Positions 7,853 to 17,703 of a stretch of DNA of 37,046 nt are shown here, piece after piece; within the stretch, counting starts at the first letter, position 1, and each line of letters starts with the position of its first letter. Location: the NCBI RefSeq assembly GCF_010672525.1, contig NZ_JAAHGH010000077.1, positions 1 to 37,046 of the forward strand, read 5' to 3'. Below the pieces are notes generated by a model, which was not told the DNA's origin, did no database searches, and saw only the letters and a program-made list of their open reading frames with translations. A program made the position numbers and the translations under genes. This stretch comes from Okeania sp. SIO2B3. GTDB lineage: Bacteria; Cyanobacteriota; Cyanobacteriia; Cyanobacteriales; Microcoleaceae.

Positions 7853-9100
7853 TTAGTTAATTAAAGCAAATGGCAACCCAGTCAGTAGCAACATAATAGG
7901 TACTGTTATAGCTGATTTTTCTTCAGAAATATTAGAAATTTTTTGGCAACCACTATACATAGTTAAAATTGTATAACACAAAGCAAAAATAGCTAAAATA
8001 ATACTAATTACCCAATTATTTAAAACCCCACTAACTAGCACCATCAAACCTAGAGGTAATAGTGATGCACCTGCTATAAATAAATCGCCTGTTAAACTAC
8101 CATCAACTTTGAATATAAGTCTGGCAAAACCACTTGTAACTGTCAAATTTACGAAGGGAATAATACCGATAATTATTAATAATAAAAATTCTGTATGATT
8201 TGCTTTATCTAATCTCTGTAAAATTAGATTAGTTCCTACTACAAAGCAAATTTCAAATATTATGCCAAATAAAACTGCAACGTTAAATGCTCTTTTGTGT
8301 TCTAACTGAGTAAAAGCTGGTAATAAACCTCCTATGGGATTAGGAAGAAAAATTTTTACTGCTATCCAAGCATCCTGAAAAGTTGTCTGAAATATTTCTA
8401 GTATTTCTAACCATGAAAAATGGTGTAAATTTTTGATAGCTTCTAGCGCTCTTTGAGAATTAGCTTTGTCCCCTTGATCTGTAAAAAGTTGAGCAGCTTT
8501 TTTAAAATCAATTATTGCTAGACGATGTTCTTGCAACTCTAGATAAACTAAACCACGTTGATAATAAACGTGAGCAAAATTGGGATTTATTTCTAGTGCT
8601 TTACTATAGTCTTCCATACCAGCTTGAATGTATCTTAATTTCATACGACATAGACCACGATAATAATAAACTTCTACTAAGTATGGGTCTAAAAATAATG
8701 CCTTTGTATAATCAAGATCGGCACTCCGGTAATCTTGCAGTTTATAACTAGCAAATCCTCTATGATATAAAACTTCTGCCCAATTAGGATTAATTTCCAG
8801 TGCTTTTGTGTAATCTGCTATTGCACTTTGATAATCTCCAAGCTGACTTTTTGCAACTCCTTGTTTATATAGTTCTTTGGCTTCCCCTACTGTTTTATCG
8901 TATTGCGATCGCTTCAATGGGTCAGAAAGAATTTCATACATTGAGTTGATTTCTTTGAATTTTTCTGCTGCATTTATATCCCCTGGATTTACATCAGGAT
9001 GATACTGACGTGCTAGGCTATGATAAGCTTTTTTAATCTGTTCTGTGGAAGCATTTTTTGATATTCCTAGAACTTCATAATAGTTACACTCTTTTTCCAT
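7853..9100 (-). CDS. DnaJ-domain, TPR and membrane-domain fusion protein
   Basis: The 415-residue protein has three parts. Residues about 5-67 are a J domain with the HPD motif at 34-36, which in this family stimulates the ATPase of a DnaK/Hsp70 partner. Residues about 74-209 are four TPR units (for example [20 protein letters not shown]), which usually bind other proteins. Residues about 265-413 hold five hydrophobic segments resembling the Yip1-type membrane domain. The Gly/Phe and zinc-finger regions of classical DnaJ are missing, so it is a J-domain protein rather than a full chaperone. It probably brings DnaK to a membrane site or partner. The start [13 protein letters not shown] is the natural J-domain start. 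No operon partner is next to it. Confidence 0.85.
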   Translation of the reverse strand: MEKECNYYEVLGISKNASTEQIKKAYHSLARQYHPDVNPGDINAAEKFKEINSMYEILSDPLKRSQYDKTVGEAKELYKQGVAKSQLGDYQSAIADYTKALEINPNWAEVLYHRGFASYKLQDYRSADLDYTKALFLDPYLVEVYYYRGLCRMKLRYIQAGMEDYSKALEINPNFAHVYYQRGLVYLELQEHRLAIIDFKKAAQLFTDQGDKANSQRALEAIKNLHHFSWLEILEIFQTTFQDAWIAVKIFLPNPIGGLLPAFTQLEHKRAFNVAVLFGIIFEICFVVGTNLILQRLDKANHTEFLLLIIIGIIPFVNLTVTSGFARLIFKVDGSLTGDLFIAGASLLPLGLMVLVSGVLNNWVISIILAIFALCYTILTMYSGCQKISNISEEKSAITVPIMLLLTGLPFALIN

Positions 9101-9249
9101 CTAACCCTAGTTTCCCAAAGCACTATTTTAGGCAATTATTGTTGATTATATCATAAAGTATTTCAATATTTATTCAAAACAAGATATTTATCAATTTGCC
9201 AGAATTTATAGATTTAATTTTTAACTTTATATCGATGGATGAGTATTAA

Positions 9250-9376
9250 TATTAAATTCGGTTTAATACTTATATTTTGGAGCGAGGAAGGCAAAGGGCA
9301 GCTATGCTGAGGGCAGAAGGGAAGAAAAGGCTAGAAGGAAGAAAGTTTTTTATCACTGATTATCCGGACATGATAT
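9250..9376 (-). repeat. Repeat element D2
   Basis: This is an inverted relative of the element at 1375-1548: CCGGACATGATAT at 9364-9376, a single copy of the 40-bp unit that is duplicated in D1, and a degenerate far end near 9250. It confirms that the D1 tandem arose by internal duplication. Confidence 0.65.
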
Positions 9377-9621
9377 TATTATATAGTTGGGAGAGATAGG
9401 GAGGTAGTTCGGTTTAAGATTGAAGTGTGGAGACAATTAGAAAAATATGCTGTACAATCTGGTTCTATAATAACAACAAATATTAAATTTTGTATAGAAT
9501 AATTTCTCAAATTTTGAAAAATAGTCAAAGTAATAAGGAATAGAAAAAATACTGTATCTAATTAATATAATAACTTCTATATCTACTACTCAGATATATT
9601 GTCTATTTAACGAAAAATTTT

Positions 9622-9801
9622 GTATCATGTGCCCCTTCTACGGGAGCTACGCTATCGGTAGAACAGTTATCATAGGGCTGCGTAGTTTTGCTTGAGCAAT
9701 AATACTAAGTATTTTAAGGGCTAGAGCAAAACTACAAACAAAAACTTTACTATAAGTAATTCTCCGCAATTCGTAGCTCCCCTGGAGAGAGAACATGATA
9801 T
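9622..9801. repeat. Possible D-family element with internal stem
   Basis: It starts with GTATCATGTGCCCC and ends with GAGAACATGATAT. Inside are inverted arms GTAGTTTTGCT and AGCAAAACTAC. It is adjoined at 9802 by a short copy of repeat E (AAAGCCTCCCCTTTTA). No gene is seen from 9101 to 10407. Confidence 0.45.
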
Positions 9802-9875
9802 AAAGCCTCCCCTTTTAGTAGGATAGATTCAATATTCCACATTTCAAGCCTCTTGCTTCAGCATATAGTAGTGGC

Positions 9876-9994
9876 GTGACACACCTAAAATGTTGCATTG
9901 GGTAGGGGGTCCACGTTAAATTAATGAGTCTTAACAAATTAGATGAACCCACTCCCAACCCAATCATCGTCGCGCACAAAATTAGATGTGTCAT
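9876..9994. repeat. Inverted-repeat element K
   Basis: The imperfect terminal repeats GTGACACACCTAAAATGT and its counterpart ending AATTAGATGTGTCAT enclose a body with CATTGGGTAGGGGG and CCCACTCCCAACCCAAT arms. The 119-bp unit would fold along most of its length. No target duplication was recognised. Confidence 0.5.
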
Positions 9995-10109
9995 TCCAGT
10001 AGATAAAAACTATAGCACTATGATATCTAAAGTAGTCTTGTCGGAAAAATGTGTAAGTCCTGATTAAGTGTTAGTAGACTCAAACAGACCAATAGCCTTT
10101 AAAATACCT

Positions 10110-10200
10110 CAGGACTTACGCAAATTGACTTTTAAAGCACCATTTGTAGGGGTAAATAGTATTCGCTCTCGCTATATGTAGAGTCTCTGCGTAAGTCCTG
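10110..10200. mobile_element. MITE-like element A1
   Basis: Perfect 13-bp terminal inverted repeats, CAGGACTTACGCA and TGCGTAAGTCCTG, bound this 91-bp unit. The 5-bp sequence TACCT is repeated exactly on both sides (10105-10109 and 10201-10205). A lone right end of the same type lies at 10051-10063. No coding capacity is seen. Confidence 0.8.
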
Positions 10201-10407
10201 TACCTTTACCTCTTTAAAAGAAAAAGGAAAAATCTGGTGTTGTCTGAGTTTTAAGCTTTTGATATGTCCGCGCCCTTTGCTTCGACTGCCTGCGGTGAAA
10301 ATATCAGGAACGGGTAACGGGAAAGGGCAAGATGCCCATTCCACTTCCACAAAACTATCTAAAATCATCCCGCATTTATGCAAGGCCAATTTATGATAGT
10401 TTTTTTA

Positions 10408-10479
10408 CTGGGGCGGAAGGATTCGAACCTCCGAATGGCTGGACCAAAACCAGCTGCCTTACCGCTTGGCGACGCCCCA
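10408..10479 (-). tRNA. trnQ: tRNA-Gln (anticodon TTG)
   Basis: The minus strand folds into a full cloverleaf: acceptor TGGGGCG/CGCCCCA, D arm GCC/GGC, anticodon stem GCTGG/CCAGC with loop TTTTGGT (anticodon TTG) and T arm GGAGG/CCTTC around TTCGAAT. The discriminator base is G and CCA is not encoded. As known for cyanobacteria, it is probably charged with glutamate and then amidated by GatCAB. Confidence 0.95.
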
Positions 10480-10496
10480 ATTCCTCAACAGTTAAT

Positions 10497-10527
10497 ATAA
10501 TAACACTTATATCCAGGAATTTGTCAA
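10497..10527 (-). promoter_or_regulatory. Probable promoter of tRNA-Gln
   Basis: A perfect TTGACA (10522-10527) and a TATTAT (10497-10502) on the minus strand lie directly before the tRNA. The spacer is 19 bases, slightly long. The -10 is about 17 bases from the mature 5' end, which fits a short leader. Confidence 0.55.
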
Positions 10528-11209
10528 GGATTTTTTTGAATAATCTTGAAATTTTAAATTTTGAGGATTTATGGGCCTCAATCAGATAAGATGTCATAGC
10601 TTGATCCACCAACCCCGATTTTCTAAAGTCTCGCAAATGAGGGAGATGTCCCCTGTAATATCGTTTATCTAGACTATAATTCAGGTTCCAGGAGACCAAC
10701 CATTTGCCTCCTTGACGCCATCCCACTTTACCACCAAAGGCTTCCCATGTTTTCTCATCATCCTGCCTTATATTGCCCAAACTCTGATAAATCTGGTTCT
10801 ACACAGAAAAGCCAAACTTACCATGACTGTATTTTTCTCAAAGTTGATCTATAGAACCCCTGAGTGGTATCTATTTAAAAATAGAGGAGGAGATGGGGAG
10901 ATGGGGGGATAGGGAGATGGGGAGATCAGAACATTTTTCTACCTGCTTGGTTTGCTACCAGGTGCGCTAGACAAAAATAGTGACAAGGGAGGATATATTG
11001 AATGAACTTTTAACGATAAACAACTATATCTTCCCTATTTCTTAATCGCAAGAAACTAAGTTATATAAATTTTTACGTCAATAAACCAAATTAAAAAAAA
11101 TATAACTCGAACTTTCGCTTAAATATGGTGAATTTAAGTTTATTGTATCACTGTCAGGAAAAACTTGTATAATTACTAAAGTAAAATTAAAATTTATCAA
11201 GATTAACCT

Positions 11210-11335
11210 ATGCTATCTCTAATGGTTCCTGTTCCTAGTATCAAAGGAAAATATGGTAGTAAGCTTTACGTCTTTCAAACGACAGTAAAACCACTAGAAA
11301 TACACAACCTATACCCAAACAGAGTTAAATTTTGA
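11210..11335 (+). pseudogene. Short open frame, possible gene fragment
   Basis: An ATG at 11210 opens 41 residues starting MLSLMVPVPSIKGKYGSKLY. It faintly recalls the N-terminus of DGQHR/DndB-like proteins (a P-x-I/L-K/R-G-x-Y-G pattern), but that is a weak resemblance. It stops just before the palindrome at 11369. It is probably a 5' remnant; a genuine small protein cannot be excluded. The stretch 10528-11209 otherwise shows only GGAGATGGGG-type simple repeats. Confidence 0.25.
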
Positions 11336-11368
11336 TCGGGAATAGTTTGATTAATTATGACAATAAAC

Positions 11369-11396
11369 GTAAGGGCGAATAGCCATTCGCCCCTAC
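11369..11396. repeat. Palindrome GTAGGGGCGAAT type, downstream of aspS
   Basis: GTAAGGGCGAAT and ATTCGCCCCTAC form a near-perfect hairpin 22 bases after the aspS stop. The same motif is embedded in elements A4 and B3. There is no T-run, so it is not a clear terminator, though it could protect the mRNA 3' end. Confidence 0.6.
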
Positions 11397-11418
11397 AGGA
11401 AATTTCCCCAAAAAAAAC

Positions 11419-13206
11419 CTAAGACTTTGGTTTAGAAATCGAACTAACGTGTAATTCTTTCAATTGCTTTTTATCAACTTCAGACGGTGCATTTGTCAAC
11501 AAACATTTAGCCTGCTGAGTCTTCGGAAATGCAATTACATCTCGAATTGACTCTTCACCAGCTAACAACATCACCAACCTATCTAAACCATAAGCAATAC
11601 CGCCATGAGGGGGAGTGCCATATTCAAAAGCTTCCAACAAAAAGCCGAACTTACTATCAGCTTCTTTATCAGATAAACCAATAGCCTCAAACACTTTCTC
11701 CTGCACATCCCGTTGATATATCCGCAAACTACCACCGCCGATTTCATAACCATTAAAAACCAAATCATAAGCCTGCGCTCGTGCTGTTTTTAAGTCATTA
11801 ATATCATCTGGGTGAGGTGCAGTAAATGGGTGGTGCAAAGCTTCCAAACGTTTTTCATCCTGATTCCATTCAAACATAGGAAAATCTGTCACCCACAATA
11901 GACTAATTTTATCGCGGTCAATTAATCCCAATTCCTCACCTACCACTAAGCGCAAACGATCTAAAGTTTTGTTGACAGTATTTGCATCATCCGCAGCGAA
12001 TAATAGCAAATGACCTGGTTTTGCTCCCGTGCGTTCTAACAACTCCTGTTTTTGTTCGTCGGTGAGGTTATCTTTGATAGCTCCAATAGTATCTATTTTG
12101 CCTTTCTCTTTGACACGAATATAAGCCAAACCTTTAGCTCCTGCTTCACTCGCTTCTTTAAACAAATCACCACCAGGTTTAATTCTTACATTGGAGATAG
12201 CATCGTTACCTCCAGGAATAGGCAACACTTTCACTATCCCACCAGCAGCAACCGCTCCAGAAAATACTTTGAAACCAGAATCTTTCACTAAGTCGGAGAC
12301 ATTTACCAATTCTAAGCCAAACCGAATATCTGGTTTATCGCTGCCGTAACGATCCATTGCTTCTGCATAAGTCAAACGAGGAAATGGTAGAGGTAAATCT
12401 ACACCTTTAACTTTCTCAAAAATATATCCCACCAACTTCTCATTTAATTGGATAATTTCCTCCTGAGACATGAAACTCATTTCCATATCTAACTGAGTAA
12501 ACTCTGGCTGTCTATCCGCTCGCAAATCTTCATCCCGAAAACAACGAGCGATTTGATAGTAACGATCGAAACCGGAAACCATTAACATTTGTTTGAATAA
12601 TTGGGGAGACTGAGGTAGAGCAAACCATTCTCCTGCATGAACGCGACTAGGAACAAGATAATCCCGCGCACCTTCTGGAGTAGAGCGAGTGAGAATTGGT
12701 GTTTCGATTTCTATAAAATTTTCTTGATCTTCCAGGAAACGACGGATCGCTTTGATAACTTCATGGCGCAGTTGCAAATTGTGGGTCATGCGCTCCCTTC
12801 TCAAATCTAAATACCGATATTTGAGTCGCAACTCTTCCCGGACAGATTCTGTTTCTGCAGTGGAAACTTGAAATGGTAATTGTTTCCCTAAACTATTCAA
12901 CAGTTGAATATCATCAGCGTAAATTTCTATTTCCCCAGTAGGAAGTTTGGGGTTGAGAGATTCTTCCGGACGACGACTAACTCTACCTGTAATTTGCACA
13001 ACATATTCATTGCGAATATCTCCAGCTATTTGATATGAGTCAGGAGTCCGCTCTGGGTCACTAACAATTTGGACAATTCCTGTGCGATCGCGCAAATCTA
13101 AAAAAATTACCCCCCCATGATCCCGACGACGGTCTACCCATCCACAGAGGTTTACAGTTTCTTCAATATTATTACTATTTAGTTGGCCGCAATAATAGGT
13201 TCGCAT
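11419..13206 (-). CDS. aspS: Aspartyl-tRNA synthetase
   Basis: It attaches aspartate to tRNA-Asp using ATP, in the cytoplasm. The 595 residues match the long bacterial type. An N-terminal OB-fold anticodon-binding domain ([22 protein letters not shown], about residues 18-40) comes first. The class II core follows, with motif 2 [21 protein letters not shown] bacterial GAD insertion domain lies at about 285-420, then motif 3 [15 protein letters not shown] near the C-terminus. The start MRTYYCGQL is the usual one; no strong Shine-Dalgarno sequence is visible. It is a single gene with no overlapping neighbour. Whether it is discriminating or also charges tRNA-Asn cannot be told with certainty here. 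Confidence 0.97.
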   Translation of the reverse strand: MRTYYCGQLNSNNIEETVNLCGWVDRRRDHGGVIFLDLRDRTGIVQIVSDPERTPDSYQIAGDIRNEYVVQITGRVSRRPEESLNPKLPTGEIEIYADDIQLLNSLGKQLPFQVSTAETESVREELRLKYRYLDLRRERMTHNLQLRHEVIKAIRRFLEDQENFIEIETPILTRSTPEGARDYLVPSRVHAGEWFALPQSPQLFKQMLMVSGFDRYYQIARCFRDEDLRADRQPEFTQLDMEMSFMSQEEIIQLNEKLVGYIFEKVKGVDLPLPFPRLTYAEAMDRYGSDKPDIRFGLELVNVSDLVKDSGFKVFSGAVAAGGIVKVLPIPGGNDAISNVRIKPGGDLFKEASEAGAKGLAYIRVKEKGKIDTIGAIKDNLTDEQKQELLERTGAKPGHLLLFAADDANTVNKTLDRLRLVVGEELGLIDRDKISLLWVTDFPMFEWNQDEKRLEALHHPFTAPHPDDINDLKTARAQAYDLVFNGYEIGGGSLRIYQRDVQEKVFEAIGLSDKEADSKFGFLLEAFEYGTPPHGGIAYGLDRLVMLLAGEESIRDVIAFPKTQQAKCLLTNAPSEVDKKQLKELHVSSISKPKS

Positions 13207-13530
13207 AATTATCTAAATTACAAGTTTAGCTAAAAAATAAATTTTATTATTATATTACTGGGATGCCTGTAAATCGTTAATAATTTTAGGTTAAATTCGG
13301 ATTTAACAAAAAAAGATGGCAATATTTTCTCAGGAGATTGACTTAATCAAAGAATAAGTGGCTGTGTAAAAATAACTTGAACAGTTTTTTGATGGAAGCT
13401 ATATTTCACAATTTATCCCAGATAAAATTTGTACAACTTATTCTTACATGGCTCCTAAGAGCAGGAAAAAGGGAATAGAGAAATGTCCGCGCCATATTTG
13501 CGTAGCGCTATACTTTACAAATCAGCTCTT

Positions 13531-13687
13531 ATATCATGTCATGTCCGTTGGTATTGTTTGTGTAGACCCAAGGGTAAATATCTACAGGAAATTTAAGTTT
13601 TTTCTTGCTCTTAAGCCTTCCTCCTTCTTCCCTCTTCCCTCTTCCTTAGCTTCGCACTTACAATACCGATGCTACCGGACATGATAT
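13531..13687. repeat. Repeat element D3
   Basis: ATATCATGTCATGTCCG at the left and CCGGACATGATAT at the right are D-family ends. The interior has a CCTTCTTCCCTCTTCC-type pyrimidine tract like the other members. No gene lies between 13207 and 13765. Confidence 0.6.
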
Positions 13688-13765
13688 TAGCTTCAAAGAA
13701 AGGTGGGGAAAATTATTCTGGTTAGTCAAAAGAGCAAGAAATTTGCTCAAGAAAAATCTCAATAA

Positions 13766-13960
13766 TTACAGAGGAACGATAAATCCATAAATAAATCGAA
13801 TCAGTAAATCATGAAAAGATTCAGGCTCTGATTTGTGACAATATTCATCAACTAAATTTTCTTCACTTTTTATAGCTTTGATTTTTGCTCTTTTTTTTAA
13901 ATGCTTCTTTGGTTTAATATGCTGAGATTTTTTTTGCTCAGTATAGATCAGAGTAGACAT
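13766..13960 (-). CDS. Small lysine-rich protein of unknown function
   Basis: The 64-residue protein starts MSTLIYTEQKKSQHIKPKKH. I chose the ATG at 13960 because a perfect AGGAGG (13968-13973) precedes it by 7 bases, one of the best ribosome binding sites in the window. An ATG at 14005 in the same frame lacks one. Residues 9-32 are strongly basic (KKHLKKRAKIKAIK), the centre is acidic (SEENLVDEY), and the end is hydrophobic (LLIRFIYGFIVPL). I recognise no family. The basic stretch and hydrophobic tail might suggest a nucleic-acid or membrane association, but that is inference. Confidence 0.6.
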   Translation of the reverse strand: MSTLIYTEQKKSQHIKPKKHLKKRAKIKAIKSEENLVDEYCHKSEPESFHDLLIRFIYGFIVPL

Positions 13961-14285
13961 AGAAATACCTCCTAGAATTGAAAAAAAGTCTTTCTCTTTT
14001 GTCATTAGGAGAAGAGAAATTTATTTCTATGTACCTAGCACTATTTATTTTATTATTTTTTGTGAATGTCTTGAGTGCAAGGTCCTAATTCCTCTTCTTT
14101 ATACTTATGTAGTATACCATTTGGATAAATCTTTGCTATAAATCATTGCTCCCTTTTGCCTATAAATCACAGTTTTGTAACATTTTTTTATCTAAATATC
14201 AAATTTCATGCATTTTTGCTACATTTTCTTAAGAGCAGGGAGTAGGGAGTAGGAGCGATATATAAATAATTGCTAAAAACATTAA

Positions 14286-14372
14286 GAGGACTTACGCACG
14301 CATCAGAAATTATACACCATTTTTAGGTGTTAACGGCCGTTAACTATATGTGGTAGTTATGCGTAAGTTCTG
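14286..14372. mobile_element. MITE-like element A2
   Basis: GAGGACTTACGCA and TGCGTAAGTTCTG are A-family ends, each with one or two changes. Flanks ATTAA (14281-14285) and ACTAA (14373-14377) match at 4 of 5 positions, as expected for an old 5-bp target duplication. The interior differs from A1 and contains TTAACGGCCGTTAA. Confidence 0.6.
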
Positions 14373-14579
14373 ACTAATTAACCATTATTACTTAATAACT
14401 GAAATTTTTAATAAAAATAACATTATTTTTAGAAATTGTTCTAATACTAATTAGACTATAACAATCAAGTATATAACTAAGTTTTTAACATTATTAAGTG
14501 TCTAATTTCAACATAAATTTCCTTGGCAATTGGTATTTAGGCAGATAAAATTCAAAATGATTGTTTCTCAAAAATTAAC

Positions 14580-15008
14580 ATGACATATCGTAACCCTACT
14601 CCAACCGTTGACATTATTATTGAATTAACTAACCGACCGGGGCGACCTATTGTACTAATCGAACGCCAAAACGAACCTTTTGGTTGGGCAATTCCTGGTG
14701 GGTTTGTTGACTATGGAGAATCTGTCGAAACTGCAGCGCAACGAGAAGCAAAGGAAGAGACGAGTTTAGAAGTAGAATTAATTGAACAATTTTATGTTTA
14801 TTCTGACCCTAGTCGCGACCCCCGTCAACATACCATGAGTGTTGTGTTTATTGCCACTGCCACTGGAGAAGCAAAAGCAGCTGATGATGCCAAAAATTTA
14901 GCTTTGTTTGAATCTTGGCAAATTCCCCAAAACCTCTGTTTTGACCACGACCGTATTCTCCGAGATTATTTGCAGTATCGTTATTATGGCATGAGACCGA
15001 GAATTTAA
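14580..15008 (+). CDS. Nudix hydrolase
   Basis: This is a cytoplasmic hydrolase of nucleoside diphosphate derivatives linked to another moiety. The 142 residues are a single Nudix domain. The Nudix box runs from G56 of GGFVDYGE through SVETAAQ to REAKEE, giving the helix with the metal-binding glutamates. The Gly that usually follows REUXEE is replaced by Ser (REAKEETSL), a tolerated change. [15 protein letters not shown] and the [11 protein letters not shown] segment resemble ADP-ribose pyrophosphatase-like members, so that substrate is plausible but not shown. The start [11 protein letters not shown] has no clear Shine-Dalgarno sequence. It is a stand-alone gene. Confidence 0.88.
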   Translation: MTYRNPTPTVDIIIELTNRPGRPIVLIERQNEPFGWAIPGGFVDYGESVETAAQREAKEETSLEVELIEQFYVYSDPSRDPRQHTMSVVFIATATGEAKAADDAKNLALFESWQIPQNLCFDHDRILRDYLQYRYYGMRPRI

Positions 15009-15158
15009 CTTGAAGGAAGAAAGAAGAGGGAAAAAGGAAGAAGCTTGACTAACTTTTTTTTGATTTTTGACTGAACATTCAAGGCTATAAGCTATTAATG
15101 CTTACCCGTAAATCAGACCTACTTGTGGAATATTGTTGTTGAAATTAGAGGAAATTTT

Positions 15159-15387
15159 GGCGTTGTCAGATGAAAAGGTAAATTATAGCAAAATTGCCTT
15201 TTTCTTTACAGCGCTTTTCAGATTGATAAACCACATCGTCATAACGAAAACCCTGTAAGGGCGGCATTCGGAGCTTTGCGGAACGCAAATGCCATTCGCC
15301 CCTACTGTGGTCTACTGAAATGAAAACCGCTGTAATTGAATAGTACACTTTATCATTCTCTCAATTATCTTCTTTTCTGACAACACC
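15159..15387. mobile_element. MITE-like element B3 with nested palindrome
   Basis: The ends GGCGTTGTCAGA and TCTGACAACACC, with flanks GAAATTTT (15151-15158) and GAATTTTT (15388-15395), match at 7 of 8 positions. The 229-bp body carries a GTAAGGGCGGCATTCG...GCCATTCGCCCCTAC palindrome at about 15256-15305, apparently a nested insertion. Confidence 0.65.
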
Positions 15388-15487
15388 GAATTTTTAGGGG
15401 TTGGTAAAGCGCGGGTATGATATTAATCTTAATTACTGAGGAGTCAGGAGGAAAGAAAGAAGAAAGAGGAATAGAAGGAGAAAGTTT

Positions 15488-15611
15488 GGCGTTGGTAAAT
15501 TAAGAGATGAAACTTTAAGGGTAATCCTCCTGTGATAGCTGCGAATACCTAACCAGAGTAGGCAAAGGGTGTCACCCTTACCACGAAATCATCTTACCAA
15601 TTACTAACGCC
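15488..15611. repeat. B-related inverted-repeat element B4
   Basis: The ends GGCGTTGGTAAATTAAGAGATG and its imperfect complement ending TTACTAACGCC bound a 124-bp unit. Inside are AAGGGTAATCC and AGGGTGTCACCCTTACC hairpins. No convincing target duplication is present. Confidence 0.5.
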
Positions 15612-15646
15612 ATTTTTAGAGACTTTCTAATTTGACACACCTGGAT

Positions 15647-16237
15647 CTATCTAGAAATTCTATGGAGCCACATTGTTGCAGTAGATTCGATCTCATTATT
15701 GCCCCAAGTATCATAAAAATTTAGAGCTTGGCGCAAAGAGTAGGCATTTCCAGCACAGGATATTAGTCTCCGACTGTATCGCTGATTTTCACCTTTGTTA
15801 TCTTCTATGTATTGTGAATTATAACGATAGCCTTCGTAAAACCATTCTCCTGCTGGATCATTTACAAAAAAATTACCACTGTCATCGTAACCACGTATGA
15901 CTAAAATATGACCAGGGGTTGTCCAAAAACCATGTAATATACAGATTTCTCCAGAATCTAGGGCGCTAGTAATATCTGAAAGACTTCCTGTCATTGTGAG
16001 ATTATTTCTCAATCCTAAACCCTCTATTAACCTCCTAATTCCACCTGGAGTCGTATGTGATATTCCCAGTCTATCAAAACGTTGTTTAACATCATCTTCA
16101 TACTGTGGCATAGGTCCTAAATCAGGAACCCCAAAGTATTTTAGACACATTGCAGTACTTGTAGCGCCACACGATCGCCAACCCTCAATATCGTTATTCT
16201 CTTGATTAAAATATGGAACGTCATAATTAATGCCCAT
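15647..16237 (-). CDS. C39-like papain-fold peptidase family protein
   Basis: The 196-residue protein looks like the Peptidase_C39_2 family. The candidate catalytic triad is Cys23 in WRSCGATSTAMCL, His110 in TPGHILVIRGYD and Asp127 in FFVNDPAGEW. Spacing and context fit the family. The N-terminus VPYFNQENND is also characteristic. It lacks a signal peptide, membrane segment and ABC-transporter domains, so it is not a bacteriocin-exporting C39 transporter. A cytoplasmic or non-classically exported hydrolase is inferred; the substrate is unknown. The start is well supported: GGAGG precedes the ATG by 6 bases. It has no operon partner. Confidence 0.85.
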   Translation of the reverse strand: MGINYDVPYFNQENNDIEGWRSCGATSTAMCLKYFGVPDLGPMPQYEDDVKQRFDRLGISHTTPGGIRRLIEGLGLRNNLTMTGSLSDITSALDSGEICILHGFWTTPGHILVIRGYDDSGNFFVNDPAGEWFYEGYRYNSQYIEDNKGENQRYSRRLISCAGNAYSLRQALNFYDTWGNNEIESTATMWLHRISR

Positions 16238-16327
16238 AATTTACCTCCAATAAAGTCTAGTTACCAGTAACAGATATCTTTTATTGTTACCTAAGATATC
16301 CAAATATACAGCATATTCCAAGTATAT

Positions 16328-16418
16328 CAGGACTTACGCAAATTTACTTTTAAACCACTATCTGTAGGGGTAAATAGTATTCTTTGTCGCTATATGTAAA
16401 GTCTCAGCGTAATTCCTG
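16328..16418. mobile_element. MITE-like element A3
   Basis: The ends CAGGACTTACGCA and a slightly changed AGCGTAATTCCTG enclose an interior close to A1 (ACTTTTAAACCAC, TGTAGGGGTAAATAGTATTC). Flanks TATAT and TAAAT match at 4 of 5 positions. The length is 91 bp, equal to A1. A GTGCGGGCATCTTGCC palindrome-type repeat lies nearby at about 16645. Confidence 0.7.
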
Positions 16419-16710
16419 TAAATGAATGCAAGTGCGGGCGTCTTGGCCGCGAGGGGTGTAACTTCACGCTTGGTGGAATCCGCTGTAATTTTACGTCCCT
16501 GACATAATTGACATATTAATTTTGTGATCATTTCACGCAAATATACGCGAAATAGCAACAAAAACTAATAATATAGTAGCAAAAATTAATGATTTACAGC
16601 ATATTTCGGGCAAATGATGTACAAGATGAATAATGAAAATATTTTAGTGCGGGCATCTTGCCAGCTTCGGGGTGTACCTCATAAATTTGTTTTCTCTGAC
16701 ACCCTATAAC

Positions 16711-17703
16711 CTAAATCCTATTAAACAATTCTCCCATCTGTTTTAAATCTACATTTCCTCCACTAATAATTACCCCTACTCTCACACCAGAAACTTTAAC
16801 AATACCTTCTAATAAAGCTGCTGCTGCCAATGTTCCTGTAGGTTCTATTACTAATTTCATTCTCTCCCACAAAAAATACATTGTTCTTAAAATTTCTTCC
16901 TCTGAAACTGTCACCATATCATCAACATAATTCAAAATTAATGGGAAATTTAACTTTCCTAAATAAGGTGTTCTAGCACCATCAGCAATAGTATTGGGAT
17001 TAGATATAGTTTGTAGCGTTTTAGAGTAAAAAGACCGAGTTGCATCATCCGCATTTTTCGGTTCCACGCCAATAACTCGACAGTTTTGTAATAAATTTTT
17101 AGCAGCGATCGCGCAACCGGAAAGTAAACCTCCCCCACCACAACATACTAATAGTAAATCTAAATTTCCTACTTCTTCAATTAATTCTAAAGCCGTTGTA
17201 CCTTGTCCGGCAATAATATCATAATTATCATAAGGAGGAATAATAACCGAACCTTTTTCTTGAGCAATTTTTTGAGCTAATTTTTCTCTATTTATTTCAT
17301 TTACATCATAGAAAATTATCTCTGCTCCATAACCACGAGTAGCTGTTTTTTTTACTTGTGGAGCGTTGTCGGGCATAACTATAGTTGTGGGAATATTTAA
17401 TAATTTTCCTGATAAGGCGATCGCTTGAGCATGATTTCCCGAAGAATAGGTTAATACCCCCGATTTTTTTTGAATTTCTGATAGTTGAGATAGAGCGTTG
17501 TAAGCTCCTCTAAATTTAAATGAACCTGTACGTTGAAAATTTTCACACTTGAAAAATACTTGACAGTTAGTTAGTTTATTTACAGTTGTTGAAGTTATTA
17601 CAGGCGTGCGATGAGCTACCGAAGATAAACGATTAGCTGCTGTGGTAATATCATTGTAATTAACTACAAAATGATTGGCAGATTTTGAGGTATAAATAGA
17701 CAT
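16711..17703 (-). CDS. Threonine/serine dehydratase-type PLP enzyme
   Basis: This fold-type II pyridoxal-phosphate enzyme has 330 residues. The PLP lysine is K63 in GSFKFRGAYNA. The catalytic serine of serine racemase lies in YSSGNHAQAIA, and the phosphate-binding glycine loop is CCGGGGLLSG. VEPKNADDA matches the Mg-binding site of serine racemase and threo-3-hydroxyaspartate ammonia-lyase. SGGNVD lies near the end. There is no C-terminal ACT regulatory domain, so it is not the isoleucine-sensitive biosynthetic IlvA. The activity is probably threonine or serine ammonia-lyase, serine racemase, or hydroxyaspartate ammonia-lyase; sequence alone does not separate these. The gene is alone, 300 bases from element A3. 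Confidence 0.85.
   Translation of the reverse strand: MSIYTSKSANHFVVNYNDITTAANRLSSVAHRTPVITSTTVNKLTNCQVFFKCENFQRTGSFKFRGAYNALSQLSEIQKKSGVLTYSSGNHAQAIALSGKLLNIPTTIVMPDNAPQVKKTATRGYGAEIIFYDVNEINREKLAQKIAQEKGSVIIPPYDNYDIIAGQGTTALELIEEVGNLDLLLVCCGGGGLLSGCAIAAKNLLQNCRVIGVEPKNADDATRSFYSKTLQTISNPNTIADGARTPYLGKLNFPLILNYVDDMVTVSEEEILRTMYFLWERMKLVIEPTGTLAAAALLEGIVKVSGVRVGVIISGGNVDLKQMGELFNRI

Noticed and set aside
10391-10780. Minus-strand open frame of 129 codons (starts MGNIRQDDEKTWEAFGGKVG)
   Set aside because: Its 3' third runs through the whole tRNA-Gln gene and its promoter. The first part is somewhat protein-like, but I recognise no family and see no ribosome site; at best it is a remnant.
11369-11396. 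Intrinsic terminator of aspS
   Set aside because: The hairpin is good but lacks a T-run and belongs to a dispersed palindrome found elsewhere.
16358-16561. Minus-strand open frame downstream of the PLP enzyme's spacer
   Set aside because: It starts in a palindromic repeat region and ends inside element A3; composition follows the repeats.
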